Of a stretch of DNA of 64,000 bases, positions 1 to 8,418 are shown piece after piece. Each line of letters begins with the position of its first letter. Positions within the stretch are counted from its first letter, which is position 1. The stretch comes from JAUUSJ01 sp051880475. Its GTDB lineage: Bacteria; Bacillota; Clostridia; Lachnospirales; Lachnospiraceae. The translations under genes were made by a program, and so were the position numbers. The notes under the pieces are model-generated. The model saw only the letters and a program-made list of their open reading frames with translations, did not search any database and was not told the DNA's origin. The stretch lies in the NCBI GenBank assembly GCA_051880475.1, contig JBJEOA010000060.1, positions 26,945 through 90,944 on the forward strand. Reading direction: 5' to 3'.

Positions 1-1
1 A

Positions 2-622
2 TTGACAGCACTTAGCACATCGGATGACCCACTCCGCGCATCTATTCCATTTGATAAAGAGAGAGATGGATTTGTTATGGGTGAGGGTTCAGGAATTGTT
101 ATTTTGGAATCTCTTGAACATGCCTTAGAGAGAGGTGCTACTATTTTGGCAGAGGTTGTCGGATATGGTGCGACATCTGACGCTTTCCATATTACTTCCC
201 CAGCAGAAGACGGAGAAGGAGCAGCAAGAGCAATGGAGCTTGCCATCAAAGAGGCAAAAATAACTCCAAGTGAAGTGGAATATATTAATGCACATGGAAC
301 AAGTACACATCATAATGACTTATTTGAGACTATGGCAATTAAAAAAGTGTTTGGTGATGACGCTTATAAATTAAATATAAGTTCCACAAAATCTATGATT
401 GGTCATGCACTTGGAGCAGCAGGAGCATTAGAATTTATCGTCTGTGTAAAATCTGTTATGGAAAATTTCATTCATCCGACAGCTGGATATCAGATTCCAG
501 ATGAAGAATGTGACTTAAATTATACAAAAGAGCCTGTAGAGAGAGAAGTAAACTATGCACTTAGCAATTCTCTAGGTTTTGGAGGACATAATGCTAGCTT
601 ACTTGTAAAGAAAGCAAATTAA
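2..622 (+). CDS. fabF: Beta-ketoacyl-ACP synthase II, C-terminal part (cut by window edge)
   Basis: Condensing enzyme that elongates acyl-ACP with malonyl-ACP in type II fatty acid synthesis in the cytoplasm. Only the last ~206 residues are present; the reading frame is open at the left edge, so the true start and the catalytic Cys lie outside. The two catalytic His of the thiolase fold are visible in NAHGTST (near residue 98 of the fragment) and SMIGHALGAAGA (near residue 135), and the Gly-rich end SNSLGFGGHNAS is typical of FabF. It is followed after 37 bases by accB, so it belongs to the fab-acc operon. FabB is an alternative name for the same fold, but the context favours FabF. Confidence 0.95.
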   Translation: MTALSTSDDPLRASIPFDKERDGFVMGEGSGIVILESLEHALERGATILAEVVGYGATSDAFHITSPAEDGEGAARAMELAIKEAKITPSEVEYINAHGTSTHHNDLFETMAIKKVFGDDAYKLNISSTKSMIGHALGAAGALEFIVCVKSVMENFIHPTAGYQIPDEECDLNYTKEPVEREVNYALSNSLGFGGHNASLLVKKAN

Positions 623-659
623 TTGAAAATATTGTAGATGATAGAGAGGAATAGATGAG

Positions 660-1184
660 ATGAAGGTAACAATGGATGATGTATTGACCTTAATTGATAG
701 AGTATCCGACTCTAATTTGACAAAATTCCAGTTTGAAGATGAAGATTTTTCAGTCATGATGGTTTCATCTAAAAAAGGAAAAATAATAGAGTTAAGTGAA
801 GAAAAGATAGAAGAAAATACAAATAAGATAGAGAAAACTTCTACTGATACTAAAAGAGAAACAAAAGAAGAATCAAAGGAAGAAAAAAGTGTGGAGCAGG
901 AAATCTCCTCTCCTTCTTCTAGCTTAGATGAGAAAGATTTAGATCAGAAAGTAGTATGTTCTCCTTTAGTTGGAACTTTTTATGCTGCGAAGGAAGAAGG
1001 CGCAGAGCCTTTTGTAAAAGTAGGAGATAGTATAAAAAAAGGTCAGGTTATTGGAATTGTAGAGGCAATGAAGTTGATGAATGAAGTGGAAAGTGACTAT
1101 GATGGTATTGTCTCAGAGATTTTAGTGGAAAATGAAGAAATGGTAGAATATAACCAACCTTTAATTCGCATTGCAAAGCAGTAG
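660..1184 (+). CDS. accB: Acetyl-CoA carboxylase biotin carboxyl carrier protein
   Basis: Carries the biotin that shuttles CO2 between biotin carboxylase (AccC) and the carboxyltransferase (AccD/AccA) to make malonyl-CoA. The 174-residue protein has a short N-terminal domain, a charged low-complexity linker rich in Glu/Lys/Ser (about residues 45-95), and a C-terminal biotinyl domain with the EAMKLM motif whose Lys is biotinylated (about residue 137). AGAGAGGA at 643-650 positions the ATG at 660. The length matches typical BCCP. It lies between fabF and fabZ, a usual order in Clostridia. Confidence 0.96.
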   Translation: MKVTMDDVLTLIDRVSDSNLTKFQFEDEDFSVMMVSSKKGKIIELSEEKIEENTNKIEKTSTDTKRETKEESKEEKSVEQEISSPSSSLDEKDLDQKVVCSPLVGTFYAAKEEGAEPFVKVGDSIKKGQVIGIVEAMKLMNEVESDYDGIVSEILVENEEMVEYNQPLIRIAKQ

Positions 1185-1247
1185 GCAAATATATAGTTTG
1201 CAGGCTTTCTTGTGAAAGAAAGCAGATTGATTAGGGAGATAGAAAAG

Positions 1248-1673
1248 ATGGTTTTAGATAGCAAACAGATTCAAGAAATTATTCCTCATCGCAGTCCGTT
1301 TTTGTTAGTTGACCGAATTGATGAGTTGGAAATAGGAAAAAGAGCAGTTGGAAGAAAATGTGTTAGCTTTAACGAGCCTTATTTTGCTGGACATTTTCCA
1401 GGAGAGCCAGTTATGCCAGGGGTACTTATTATCGAGGCGTTGGCACAAGTTGGGGCAGTATGTTGTCTAGCAGACGAGAAAAATAAGGGAAAGATTGCAT
1501 TTTTTGGTGGAATTAATAAAGCTAAATTTAGACAAAAAGTTGTGCCTGGAGATGTATTAAAGCTTGAGGTAGAGATGATTAAGGTAAAAGGTCCTGTTGG
1601 TATTGGAAAAGCGACAGCTTATGTGGAAGATAAAGTTGTAGCGTCCGCAGAGCTTACTTTTGCGATTAATTAG
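1248..1673 (+). CDS. fabZ: 3-hydroxyacyl-ACP dehydratase FabZ
   Basis: Hot-dog fold dehydratase that converts 3-hydroxyacyl-ACP to trans-2-enoyl-ACP. The family motif IIPHRSPFLLVDRI near residue 13 and the catalytic His/Glu segment GHFPGEPVMPGVL are clear. The reading frame extends back to a GTG at 1212, but AGGGAG at 1233-1238 sits nine bases before the ATG at 1248, and the resulting 141-residue protein has the usual FabZ length and N-terminus, so I chose 1248. It sits inside the fab-acc operon. Confidence 0.95.
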   Translation: MVLDSKQIQEIIPHRSPFLLVDRIDELEIGKRAVGRKCVSFNEPYFAGHFPGEPVMPGVLIIEALAQVGAVCCLADEKNKGKIAFFGGINKAKFRQKVVPGDVLKLEVEMIKVKGPVGIGKATAYVEDKVVASAELTFAIN

Positions 1674-1697
1674 TGGAAGGATTTGCGAGGTAGAGAG

Positions 1698-3041
1698 ATG
1701 TTTAAGAAAATACTCATTGCAAACCGCGGAGAGATTGCCGTTCGAATTATTCGCGCCTGCAGAGAAATGGGAATTGAGACAGTGGCAGTTTACTCAACAA
1801 TTGATAAAGATGCGATTCACACAAAACTTGCAGATGAAGCAATCTGTATTGGTCCTGCTCCGAGCAAGGATAGTTATTTAAATATGGAGCAAATTATTAG
1901 TGCGACTTTATTGACAGGAGCTGAGGCGATTCACCCTGGATTTGGATTTTTGTCTGAAAATAGTAAATTTGTAAAAATGTGTGAAAAGTGCAATATTAAA
2001 TTTATCGGACCAAGTGCAGAATTAATTGATAAGATGGGAAATAAATCCGAGGCTAGAGCAACGATGATGAAAGCAGGAGTTCCTGTCACGCCGGGAAGCA
2101 AGGAGGCAATCTATGATGCCGACCGAGGACTTGAACTAGCTAGAGAGATTGGATATCCGATTATGATTAAGGCGTCAGCAGGCGGCGGCGGAAAAGGAAT
2201 GAGAGTGGCAAGGTCGGAGGAGGAATTTTCTTCTCAGTTTAATACGGCAAAAAAAGAGGCAGAAAACGCATTTTCGGATGGAACGATGTATCTTGAAAAA
2301 TATATGGAAAATCCAAGACATATTGAGGTGCAGATTTTAGCGGATAAATATGGAAATGTAATTCACCTTGGAGAGCGTGACTGCTCCGTTCAAAGACGTC
2401 ATCAAAAATTAATTGAGGAATCTCCATGTATCGCAATTAGTGAGGAGCTTCGCCAGAAAATGGGTGAGACAGCGGTAAGAGCAGCGAAAGAGGTTGGATA
2501 TTATAATGCCGGTACCATTGAGTTTTTATTAGATAAAGATAAGAATTTTTATTTTATGGAGATGAATACGAGAATTCAGGTGGAGCATCCTGTGACAGAG
2601 ATGGTGACAGGAATTGACTTAATTAAGGAGCAAATTAAAATTGCGGCTGGATATAAATTAGAGTATAAACAAGAAGATATAAAAATAAATGGTCATGCGA
2701 TTGAATGTCGAATTAACGCAGAAGACCCGAAGCATCATTTTATGCCATCTCCTGGTATGATAAAAACATTGCATTTTCCAGGAGGAAAAGGTGTGAGGAT
2801 AGAGTCTGCGCTCTACTCGAATTACGAAATTCCACCACAGTATGATTCGATGATTTTGAAATTGATTGTACACGATGATACAAGAGAGTTAGCTCTTAGT
2901 AAGCTTAGAAGTGCACTTGGAGAGGTAGTCATAGAGGGTGTAAAAACAAATCTTGATTTTCAATATGAATTGATAAATCATTCGGAGTTTGAAAATGGAC
3001 AGATTGATACTGGATTTGTAGAGAGAATATGCCAGTTATAA
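1698..3041 (+). CDS. accC: Acetyl-CoA carboxylase, biotin carboxylase subunit
   Basis: ATP-grasp enzyme that carboxylates biotin on AccB using bicarbonate and ATP. It begins MFKKILIANRGEIAVRI, the standard biotin carboxylase N-terminus, and contains the glycine-rich ATP loop KASAGGGGKGMR (about residue 159), the EMNTRIQVEHPVTE catalytic segment (about residue 283) and a C-terminal biotin-carboxylase domain. The frame extends to a TTG at 1683, but GAGG at 1687-1690 is the ribosome binding site for the ATG at 1698, giving 447 residues, the normal length. Starts 24 bases after fabZ. Confidence 0.97.
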   Translation: MFKKILIANRGEIAVRIIRACREMGIETVAVYSTIDKDAIHTKLADEAICIGPAPSKDSYLNMEQIISATLLTGAEAIHPGFGFLSENSKFVKMCEKCNIKFIGPSAELIDKMGNKSEARATMMKAGVPVTPGSKEAIYDADRGLELAREIGYPIMIKASAGGGGKGMRVARSEEEFSSQFNTAKKEAENAFSDGTMYLEKYMENPRHIEVQILADKYGNVIHLGERDCSVQRRHQKLIEESPCIAISEELRQKMGETAVRAAKEVGYYNAGTIEFLLDKDKNFYFMEMNTRIQVEHPVTEMVTGIDLIKEQIKIAAGYKLEYKQEDIKINGHAIECRINAEDPKHHFMPSPGMIKTLHFPGGKGVRIESALYSNYEIPPQYDSMILKLIVHDDTRELALSKLRSALGEVVIEGVKTNLDFQYELINHSEFENGQIDTGFVERICQL

Positions 3042-3071
3042 AGAAAATAAATGCGGGGAAGGAGGAAAATT

Positions 3072-3944
3072 ATGTTTGAGGGAATGTTTAAAAAAACATA
3101 TATAAAACCAGAGAAAAAACAGCGCCCTAAAAAAGTGAAAAAGGCTTTGCGGGAAAGTCCTCAAGTTCCAGAGGGACTTTTCCAAAAATGTGGTTCATGT
3201 GGAAATACTATCTACTCAGAAGATATTGCGGAAAATTATTATATTTGTCCAAAATGTGGAGAGTATTTTAGAATTCGCCCAAGAACGAGAATTAGTATGG
3301 TATTAGACCAAGATAGTTTTGTCGAGTGGGATGTTGGACTTGAGACGAGTGATCCGCTAGAATTTCCAGATTATAAGAAAAAACTTGCCCATCTTCGAGA
3401 AGTGACGAACTTAGAGGAAGCTGTTATTACAGGTGAGGGAAGTATCGGTGGAGAACATGTGGCAATTGCTGTTATGGGTACTGATTTCATGATGGGAAGC
3501 ATGGGCGAAGTTGTCGGAGAAAAAATTACGAGAGCGATTGAGAGAGCGACTTCTTATAAAATTCCGATTCTTATTTTCTGTTGTTCTGGAGGGGCGAGAA
3601 TGCAAGAGGGAATGGTTTCTCTTATGCAGATGGCAAAGACATCTGCGGCCTTGAAAAAACATGATGAGGCAGGGCTTTTATATATTTCTATTCTCACAGA
3701 CCCTACAACGGGAGGTGTGACGGCGAGTTTTGCAATGCTTGGAGATATTATACTAGCTGAGCCAAAGGCATTAATTGGTTTTGCAGGTCCTAGAGTAATT
3801 GAGCAGACGATAGGACAAAGACTTCCTGAAGGTTTTCAAAGGGCAGAGTTTTTATTAGAGCATGGTTTTGTGGACAAGATTGTGGAGCGAAAAAATTTGC
3901 GTTATACGCTCGCTGCATTAGTAGGTGGCCGCATTTTACAGTAA
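3072..3944 (+). CDS. accD: Acetyl-CoA carboxylase carboxyltransferase subunit beta
   Basis: Beta half of the carboxyltransferase that moves CO2 from biotin to acetyl-CoA. The N-terminal four-Cys zinc ribbon is visible as CGSCG followed by CPKCG about 18 residues later, and the crotonase-like domain contains the GGARMQEG oxyanion region. An upstream in-frame ATG at 3051 is inside the Shine-Dalgarno region; GGAGG at 3061-3065 fits the ATG at 3072, giving 290 residues. Follows accC by 30 bases and pairs with accA downstream. Confidence 0.96.
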   Translation: MFEGMFKKTYIKPEKKQRPKKVKKALRESPQVPEGLFQKCGSCGNTIYSEDIAENYYICPKCGEYFRIRPRTRISMVLDQDSFVEWDVGLETSDPLEFPDYKKKLAHLREVTNLEEAVITGEGSIGGEHVAIAVMGTDFMMGSMGEVVGEKITRAIERATSYKIPILIFCCSGGARMQEGMVSLMQMAKTSAALKKHDEAGLLYISILTDPTTGGVTASFAMLGDIILAEPKALIGFAGPRVIEQTIGQRLPEGFQRAEFLLEHGFVDKIVERKNLRYTLAALVGGRILQ

Positions 3945-4003
3945 ACTGATGTACTTGACAGTTTTGCAGTAGAAAGAAAAATGTACTGAGAAAAGAGGTT
4001 GTT

Positions 4004-4825
4004 ATGGAAGAAAAAGATTTTGAGATAGAAGAAATGGTTCCTCAGCTTACCGCATGGGATAGAGTACAGATTGCGAGAAGTGCGGATAGGCCGACAGCCC
4101 TTGATTATATTAGTGTTTTGTTTAATCGCTTTATGGAATTACATGGAGATAGACTAGAGGGAGATGACCCAGCTATCGTAGGAGGACTTGCTCGAATTTT
4201 CCACACAAATGTTACTGTAATTGGTCAGCAAAAGGGAAGAAATACAAAAGAAAATATAAAAAGAAATTTTGGTATGCCTTCTCCTAGTGGATATCGAAAA
4301 GCACTTCGCCTTATGAAGCAAGCTGAAAAATTTAATCGTCCAATCATTTGTTTTGTAGATACTCCGGGAGCTTTTTGTGGAATTGAGGCGGAAGAAAAAG
4401 GAGAGGGAGAGGCAATTGCCAGAAATCTTTTCGAGATGTCTTCTCTTAAAGTTCCTATTTTATCGATTGTAATTGGCGAGGGAGGAAGTGGCGGGGCACT
4501 CGCTCTTGCAGTTGCAAATGAAGTTTGGATGTTAGAAAATTCTATGTATTCTATTTTATCACCAGAGGGATTTTCTAGTATTTTGTGGAAAGATAAAAAG
4601 CGAGCTTCAGAGGCAGCAAGCATTATGAAATGTACAGCTGCCGATTTAAAGGAACTTGGAATTATTGAGAGGGTAATCAAGGAGACAGAGCCAGTAAAAA
4701 CAGAGAATATAAATGAAGTGGCGGAGCAGATGAAAGAGGGAATTTTTCAATTTCTTCAAAAATATAAAGAAATGCAGGGAGAGCAAATAGCACAGGAGCG
4801 CTATGAGAGATTCCGCAAATTTTAG
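4004..4825 (+). CDS. accA: Acetyl-CoA carboxylase carboxyltransferase subunit alpha
   Basis: Alpha half of the acetyl-CoA carboxyltransferase. The 273-residue protein has the crotonase-fold core with FVDTPGAFCGIEAEEKGEGEAIA and IGEGGSGGALALAVAN, both diagnostic. The N-terminal helical region is shorter than in E. coli AccA (about 319 residues), as is common in Clostridia. AGAGG at 3994-3998 sets the ATG at 4004. It is 59 bases after accD and 10 bases before the FabK-like gene, in one operon. Confidence 0.96.
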   Translation: MEEKDFEIEEMVPQLTAWDRVQIARSADRPTALDYISVLFNRFMELHGDRLEGDDPAIVGGLARIFHTNVTVIGQQKGRNTKENIKRNFGMPSPSGYRKALRLMKQAEKFNRPIICFVDTPGAFCGIEAEEKGEGEAIARNLFEMSSLKVPILSIVIGEGGSGGALALAVANEVWMLENSMYSILSPEGFSSILWKDKKRASEAASIMKCTAADLKELGIIERVIKETEPVKTENINEVAEQMKEGIFQFLQKYKEMQGEQIAQERYERFRKF

Positions 4826-4835
4826 GAGGATGAAC

Positions 4836-5885
4836 ATGTCTCTAAAAATAGGAGATTTAACGGCTAAAATACCAATTATTCAAGGAGGAATGGGAGTCGG
4901 AATTAGTCTAGGAGGCTTAGCAGGTGCAGTGGCAAAAGAGGGGGCCATTGGCATTATTAGCACAGCGCAGATTGGATTTCGGGAGAAAGATTTTTATGAA
5001 AATCCAATTGTAGCCAACTTAAGAGCGCTTGGAAAAGAGCTGGAAAAGGCTAGAAAAATTGCTCCAAAGGGAATTATTGGATTTAATATTATGGTGGCAA
5101 CGAATCGATATGAGGAATATGTAAAAGCGGCGGTAAAGGTAGGAGCGGATTTAATTATTTCAGGAGCGGGACTTCCGATGGATTTACCAGCATTTGTAGG
5201 AAAATGTAAGACAAAACTTCTTCCGATTGTTTCTTCAAAGAGAGCTGCTAATCTCATTTTAAAATGCTGGGATAAAAAATATAATACAACGGCCGATGCC
5301 ATTGTTGTAGAGGGACCAATGGCAGGAGGACATTTAGGATTCAAAAATAAAGAGCTAGAAGATATAGAAAATTTAAGTGCAAATTACGATAAGGAAATTC
5401 AGTCTATTATTGAAGTAACGTCACAGTATGAGGAAAAGTATGGGAGAGAGATTCCAGTGATTGTGGCGGGAGGAATTCGCACAAAAGAAGATATGGAGCA
5501 TTGTTTTTCACTCGGAGCAAAGGGAATTCAGGTGGCAACAAAATTTGTTACAACGCAGGAATGTGACGCAGATATTCGATACAAAAACACGTATATTGAT
5601 TGTGATAAAGAACAAATATGCATTGTAAAAAGTCCAGTCGGAATGCCTGCAAGAGCAATTCGAAATAAATTTTTAGATGAAGTAGAAAAAGAGCGCCTTG
5701 CTCCGAAACATTGTTATCAATGTCTTGCAAAATGTGATAGGGCGAATATACCATATTGTATTACAGAAGCTCTTATCCATGCGGCAAAGGGTGAGATAGA
5801 GAAAGCTCTCTTATTTTGTGGAGCGGATGCTTATAAAGAAACGAAAATCCGAACAGTAAAAGAAGTTTTAGGAGATTTTTTATAA
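4836..5885 (+). CDS. FabK-like / nitronate monooxygenase family flavoprotein
   Basis: FMN-dependent TIM-barrel oxidoreductase of the nitronate monooxygenase/FabK superfamily. Seen: N-terminal IIQGGMGVGISLGGLAGAVA, the FMN/active-site motif EGPMAGGHLG (about residue 155) and PVIVAGGI (about residue 212). The last ~60 residues are Cys-rich (CYQCLAKC). As the last gene of the fab-acc operon it could be an enoyl-ACP reductase II or an accessory nitronate oxidase; sequence alone does not decide. The start at 4836 is chosen because AGGAGG (4824-4829) precedes it by six bases; the longer frame from 4803 would overlap accA. Confidence 0.85.
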   Translation: MSLKIGDLTAKIPIIQGGMGVGISLGGLAGAVAKEGAIGIISTAQIGFREKDFYENPIVANLRALGKELEKARKIAPKGIIGFNIMVATNRYEEYVKAAVKVGADLIISGAGLPMDLPAFVGKCKTKLLPIVSSKRAANLILKCWDKKYNTTADAIVVEGPMAGGHLGFKNKELEDIENLSANYDKEIQSIIEVTSQYEEKYGREIPVIVAGGIRTKEDMEHCFSLGAKGIQVATKFVTTQECDADIRYKNTYIDCDKEQICIVKSPVGMPARAIRNKFLDEVEKERLAPKHCYQCLAKCDRANIPYCITEALIHAAKGEIEKALLFCGADAYKETKIRTVKEVLGDFL

Positions 5886-5895
5886 AAGAATAGAT

Positions 5896-5949
5896 AAAAT
5901 AAGGGGAAGTAGGTATCCTTTTAAAACGATGCCTGCCTCCCCTTATTTT
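5896..5949. terminator. Bidirectional hairpin terminator
   Basis: A ~22-base inverted repeat runs from 5896 to 5917 and 5928 to 5949, with GGGGAAG facing CCTCCCC and flanking AAAATAA/TTATTTT runs. The A/T tracts on both sides let it end the fab-acc operon on the plus strand and the small minus-strand gene at 5983-6186. Confidence 0.85.
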
Positions 5950-5982
5950 GTTTGTTATTGTATTATAAATAAAAATTACAAG

Positions 5983-6186
5983 TTATTTACTGATGGACTT
6001 TGCGATTCCATCATATAAATCTAAATCACAGTATTCTTGTGCTGTAAAATGAGTACATGTCAAGCAACTTAGAGTTTGACAATCACAGTTTACAGAAGAA
6101 TTGCAAGCAGCATAGATATCTTTCGTTGGACTATAACTGCTGCAAGCTTGTGCTACTTCATGATACATTTCTTTTGAGCTTCTCAT
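5983..6186 (-). CDS. Small cysteine-rich protein, unknown function
   Basis: A 67-residue protein with seven Cys, including the cluster NCDCQTLSCLTC near residues 34-45. I do not recognise a named family. It is likely real: codon use matches the neighbours (A/T third positions), AAAGGGG lies a suitable distance before the ATG, it is convergent to the fab operon across a bidirectional terminator, and no other gene explains the stretch. No signal peptide is evident. The Cys spacing suggests metal binding, but that is inference. Confidence 0.65.
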   Translation of the reverse strand: MRSSKEMYHEVAQACSSYSPTKDIYAACNSSVNCDCQTLSCLTCTHFTAQEYCDLDLYDGIAKSISK

Positions 6187-6204
6187 AATGTTTTCCCCTT
6201 TCTA

Positions 6205-6234
6205 TTGACATGAATGAAATGACTCTGTTATTAT
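6205..6234 (+). promoter_or_regulatory. Promoter for trpS
   Basis: TTGACA at 6205-6210 and TATTAT at 6229-6234 with an 18-base spacer. The resulting leader is about 55 bases, too short for a T-box. Confidence 0.6.
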
Positions 6235-6296
6235 GTGTAAAGGGAAAAAATATATTCAAACAAAATGGAAATATATAAAAAAGGAGTGAATAAGTT

Positions 6297-7304
6297 ATGT
6301 TAGATGGACAAAAGACTTTATTTAGCGGTATGCAGGCGACAGGAACAATTACTCTTGGCAATTATCTTGGTGCTTTAAAAAACTGGGTAAAATTAGATGA
6401 AGAAGGATATAAATGTTTTTATAGTGTTGTAGATATGCACTCTATTACAGTGAGACAAAATCCGGCAGAACTTAGAAAAAGAGCGAGAAATTTATTGATG
6501 CTCTATATCGCTGCGGGATTAGACCCAGAAAAAAATTGTATTTATTATCAGTCACATGTATCTGCCCACGCAGAATTGGCTTGGATTTTAAATTGTTTCA
6601 CATATATGGGTGAAATGAACAGAATGACGCAGTTTAAGGATAAAGCGGCAAAACATGCAGATAATATCAATGTGGGATTATTTGCATATCCAGTTTTGAT
6701 GGCAGCAGATATTTTATTATTTCAATCTGACGTAGTGCCAGTAGGTGTTGACCAAAGACAGCATCTAGAGATTACAAGAGATATTGCAAATCGTTTTAAT
6801 AATATTTATGGTGACGTATTTACGATTCCAGAGGCGTATATGGGAAAAGTAGGAGCAAAGATTATGAGCCTACAAGAACCTACAAAGAAAATGTCTAAAT
6901 CTGATGAAAATCCAAATGCTCATATTTTGTTATTGGATGAGCCTGATGTTATTATGCGTAAATTCAAGAAAGCCGTGACAGATTCTGATGGATTTATCGC
7001 TTACAGTGATGACAAGCCAGGAATTAAAAATTTAATTGATATTTATTGTGCCTCAACAGGTATTACAGTAGAGGCTGCTTTAAAAGAATTTGATGGTCTT
7101 GGATATGGTGTCTTAAAACAAAGAGTAGCTGAGGCTGTCATCGCAGAATTAAAGCCTTTGCAAGATAAATTCTATGATTTAAGTAAAAATAAAGATTATA
7201 TTAATTCTATTATTAAAAACAATGCGGAGCAGGCTAATTATTATGCTACAAAGACATTGAGAAAGGTACAAAGAAAAGTAGGATTTCCAGACCGAATTCG
7301 ATAA
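6297..7304 (+). CDS. trpS: Tryptophanyl-tRNA synthetase
   Basis: Class I aminoacyl-tRNA synthetase charging tRNA-Trp. The HIGH-equivalent is in TGTITLGNYLGAL (about residue 18) and the KMSKS loop is KKMSKSDENP (about residue 196). GVDQRQHLEITRDIA is the typical TrpS tryptophan/ATP site segment. The 335-residue length matches bacterial TrpS. AAGGAG at 6281-6286 supports the ATG at 6297. Single gene with its own promoter. Confidence 0.97.
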   Translation: MLDGQKTLFSGMQATGTITLGNYLGALKNWVKLDEEGYKCFYSVVDMHSITVRQNPAELRKRARNLLMLYIAAGLDPEKNCIYYQSHVSAHAELAWILNCFTYMGEMNRMTQFKDKAAKHADNINVGLFAYPVLMAADILLFQSDVVPVGVDQRQHLEITRDIANRFNNIYGDVFTIPEAYMGKVGAKIMSLQEPTKKMSKSDENPNAHILLLDEPDVIMRKFKKAVTDSDGFIAYSDDKPGIKNLIDIYCASTGITVEAALKEFDGLGYGVLKQRVAEAVIAELKPLQDKFYDLSKNKDYINSIIKNNAEQANYYATKTLRKVQRKVGFPDRIR

Positions 7305-7402
7305 ATACTCAGTAAATCGTAAGAAATAATTCACCGAAAGTTAAGAAATACTATGTATAATAAATCTAAAAAATAATAACGATAGGTGATGAGAAGATAG
7401 GA

Positions 7403-8068
7403 ATGGATAGAGAGAAAATTATATTAGAACAGCAAAAGAGGATAGAATATTTAAGGCATCCTGATCCAAACGATAAAAGAGTGAAGTTTTTGCGTCTTTT
7501 TTTAAAGATAATAGGTGTTATTCTTTTGTTTTTGATTGCTGTACTAATATTTTTAGGATATCGAAACCATATTTTTGATTCTGCCGAGAATTTTGATAGA
7601 TTTATAAAAAAATTAGGAATGTGGGGACCGGTTGCTTTTATTGCTATACAGGCAATTCAGATTGTCTTTCCGCTTCTTCCCGCTCCAGTTTGTTGTTTAG
7701 CGGGAGTAGTATCGTATGGTCCGTGGATTGGATTTTTATATAATTATATTGGTATTATACTTGGTTCATTTTTAGCTTTTGGTATTTCAAGAAAATATGG
7801 TGCTACGCTCGCAAAGAGTGTGACCTCAGATGATACTTATGAAAAATATAAAAAATGGCTAGAGCAGGGAGAAAAAAAGTTTGATAAGTTTTTTGCGATA
7901 GCTATTTTGCTACCCGTCGCTCCAGATGATTTTTTATGTTATCTGGCAGGACTCACAAAGATGCCTTTTAAGAAATTTCTGTTAATTATTTTAATAGGAA
8001 AGCCGTTTTCAATTTTATCTTATAGTTTTGGACTTGAGATATTTGCCGTCTTAAAGAGGTTTTTATAG
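7403..8068 (+). CDS. TVP38/TMEM64 (VTT-domain, DedA-like) membrane protein
   Basis: A 221-residue integral membrane protein. A charged ~28-residue N-terminus is followed by one membrane segment (about residues 30-50) and then the VTT domain with PVAFIAIQAIQIVFPLLPAPV, a glycine-rich re-entrant region and FAIAILLPVAPDDFLCYLAGLT. Related DedA/VTT proteins act in lipid scrambling and membrane homeostasis; the substrate here is unknown. Stands alone between trpS and a long intergenic region. Confidence 0.85.
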   Translation: MDREKIILEQQKRIEYLRHPDPNDKRVKFLRLFLKIIGVILLFLIAVLIFLGYRNHIFDSAENFDRFIKKLGMWGPVAFIAIQAIQIVFPLLPAPVCCLAGVVSYGPWIGFLYNYIGIILGSFLAFGISRKYGATLAKSVTSDDTYEKYKKWLEQGEKKFDKFFAIAILLPVAPDDFLCYLAGLTKMPFKKFLLIILIGKPFSILSYSFGLEIFAVLKRFL

Positions 8069-8173
8069 TAATACCTTGGTTTTATGGACAATTTCTTTTC
8101 TTAATATATGCAATTTATAAAAAAAGTTATGTTGTTAAGACAAAAAAATATAATATTTTAATAATAAAATAAC

Positions 8174-8202
8174 TTTTCATTTTACTAATAATTGTGTATT
8201 AT
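8174..8202 (+). promoter_or_regulatory. Promoter for the intergenic structured RNA
   Basis: TTTTCA at 8174-8179 and TATTAT at 8197-8202 with a 17-base spacer. Transcription would start near 8209, just before the long inverted repeat. Confidence 0.4.
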
Positions 8203-8208
8203 GTAAAA

Positions 8209-8341
8209 AGATTGAGTCAGTTACTTTTCATTTTTTTAAGGATGTATTGTGGGGACAAGAACGGATATGAAGAGATAAGCAGGAAAGTAACTGTGTATAC
8301 AGGCAGTTTAAGAAGAGGAGTCTTAAACTGCTTTTTTTTTT
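8209..8341 (+). ncRNA. Unassigned structured RNA (small RNA or riboswitch-like leader)
   Basis: The arms CAGTTACTTTTC (8218-8229) and GGAAAGTAACTG (8282-8293) form an almost perfect closing stem around about 52 bases, which contain GGGGACAAGAACGG. A strong terminator follows immediately. A candidate promoter lies just upstream. The stretch has no credible reading frame. It could be a free ~130-base RNA or a ligand-sensing leader for the OppA-like gene at 8419. I compared it by eye with common riboswitch cores (guanidine, ZTP, THF, fluoride, purine) and found no match. Confidence 0.55.
8303..8341 (+). terminator. Rho-independent terminator of the structured RNA
   Basis: Perfect 11-base stem GCAGTTTAAGA (8303-8313) with TCTTAAACTGC (8321-8331), 7-base loop, followed by ten T residues. 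Confidence 0.92.
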
Positions 8342-8368
8342 GAGAAAAATATAGTATACTATAAACGA

Positions 8369-8399
8369 GTATACCTGTTTTTGCAGGCGGCCATGAATG
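8369..8399 (-). repeat. Dispersed intergenic hairpin, copy 1
   Basis: Reverse strand reads TTCATGGCCGCCTGC, loop, ACAGGTATAC. It matches the copy at 32443-32477 at most positions. It lies just before the ribosome binding site of the OppA-like gene. Confidence 0.6.
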
Positions 8400-8418
8400 A
8401 AGGGAGAAAAGATAAAAT

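Noticed and set aside
4225..4680. 151-codon minus-strand frame inside accA
   Set aside because: It is the antisense shadow of a strongly conserved gene, with no ribosome binding site and unlikely composition.
6187..6296. T-box before trpS
   Set aside because: The region is only ~110 bases and lacks an AGGGTGG element or terminator; a plain promoter is sufficient.
8370..8418. Short ORF starting at ATG 8393 just before the OppA-like gene
   Set aside because: The ATG belongs to the dispersed hairpin copy and runs only a few codons before a stop; it has no ribosome binding site.
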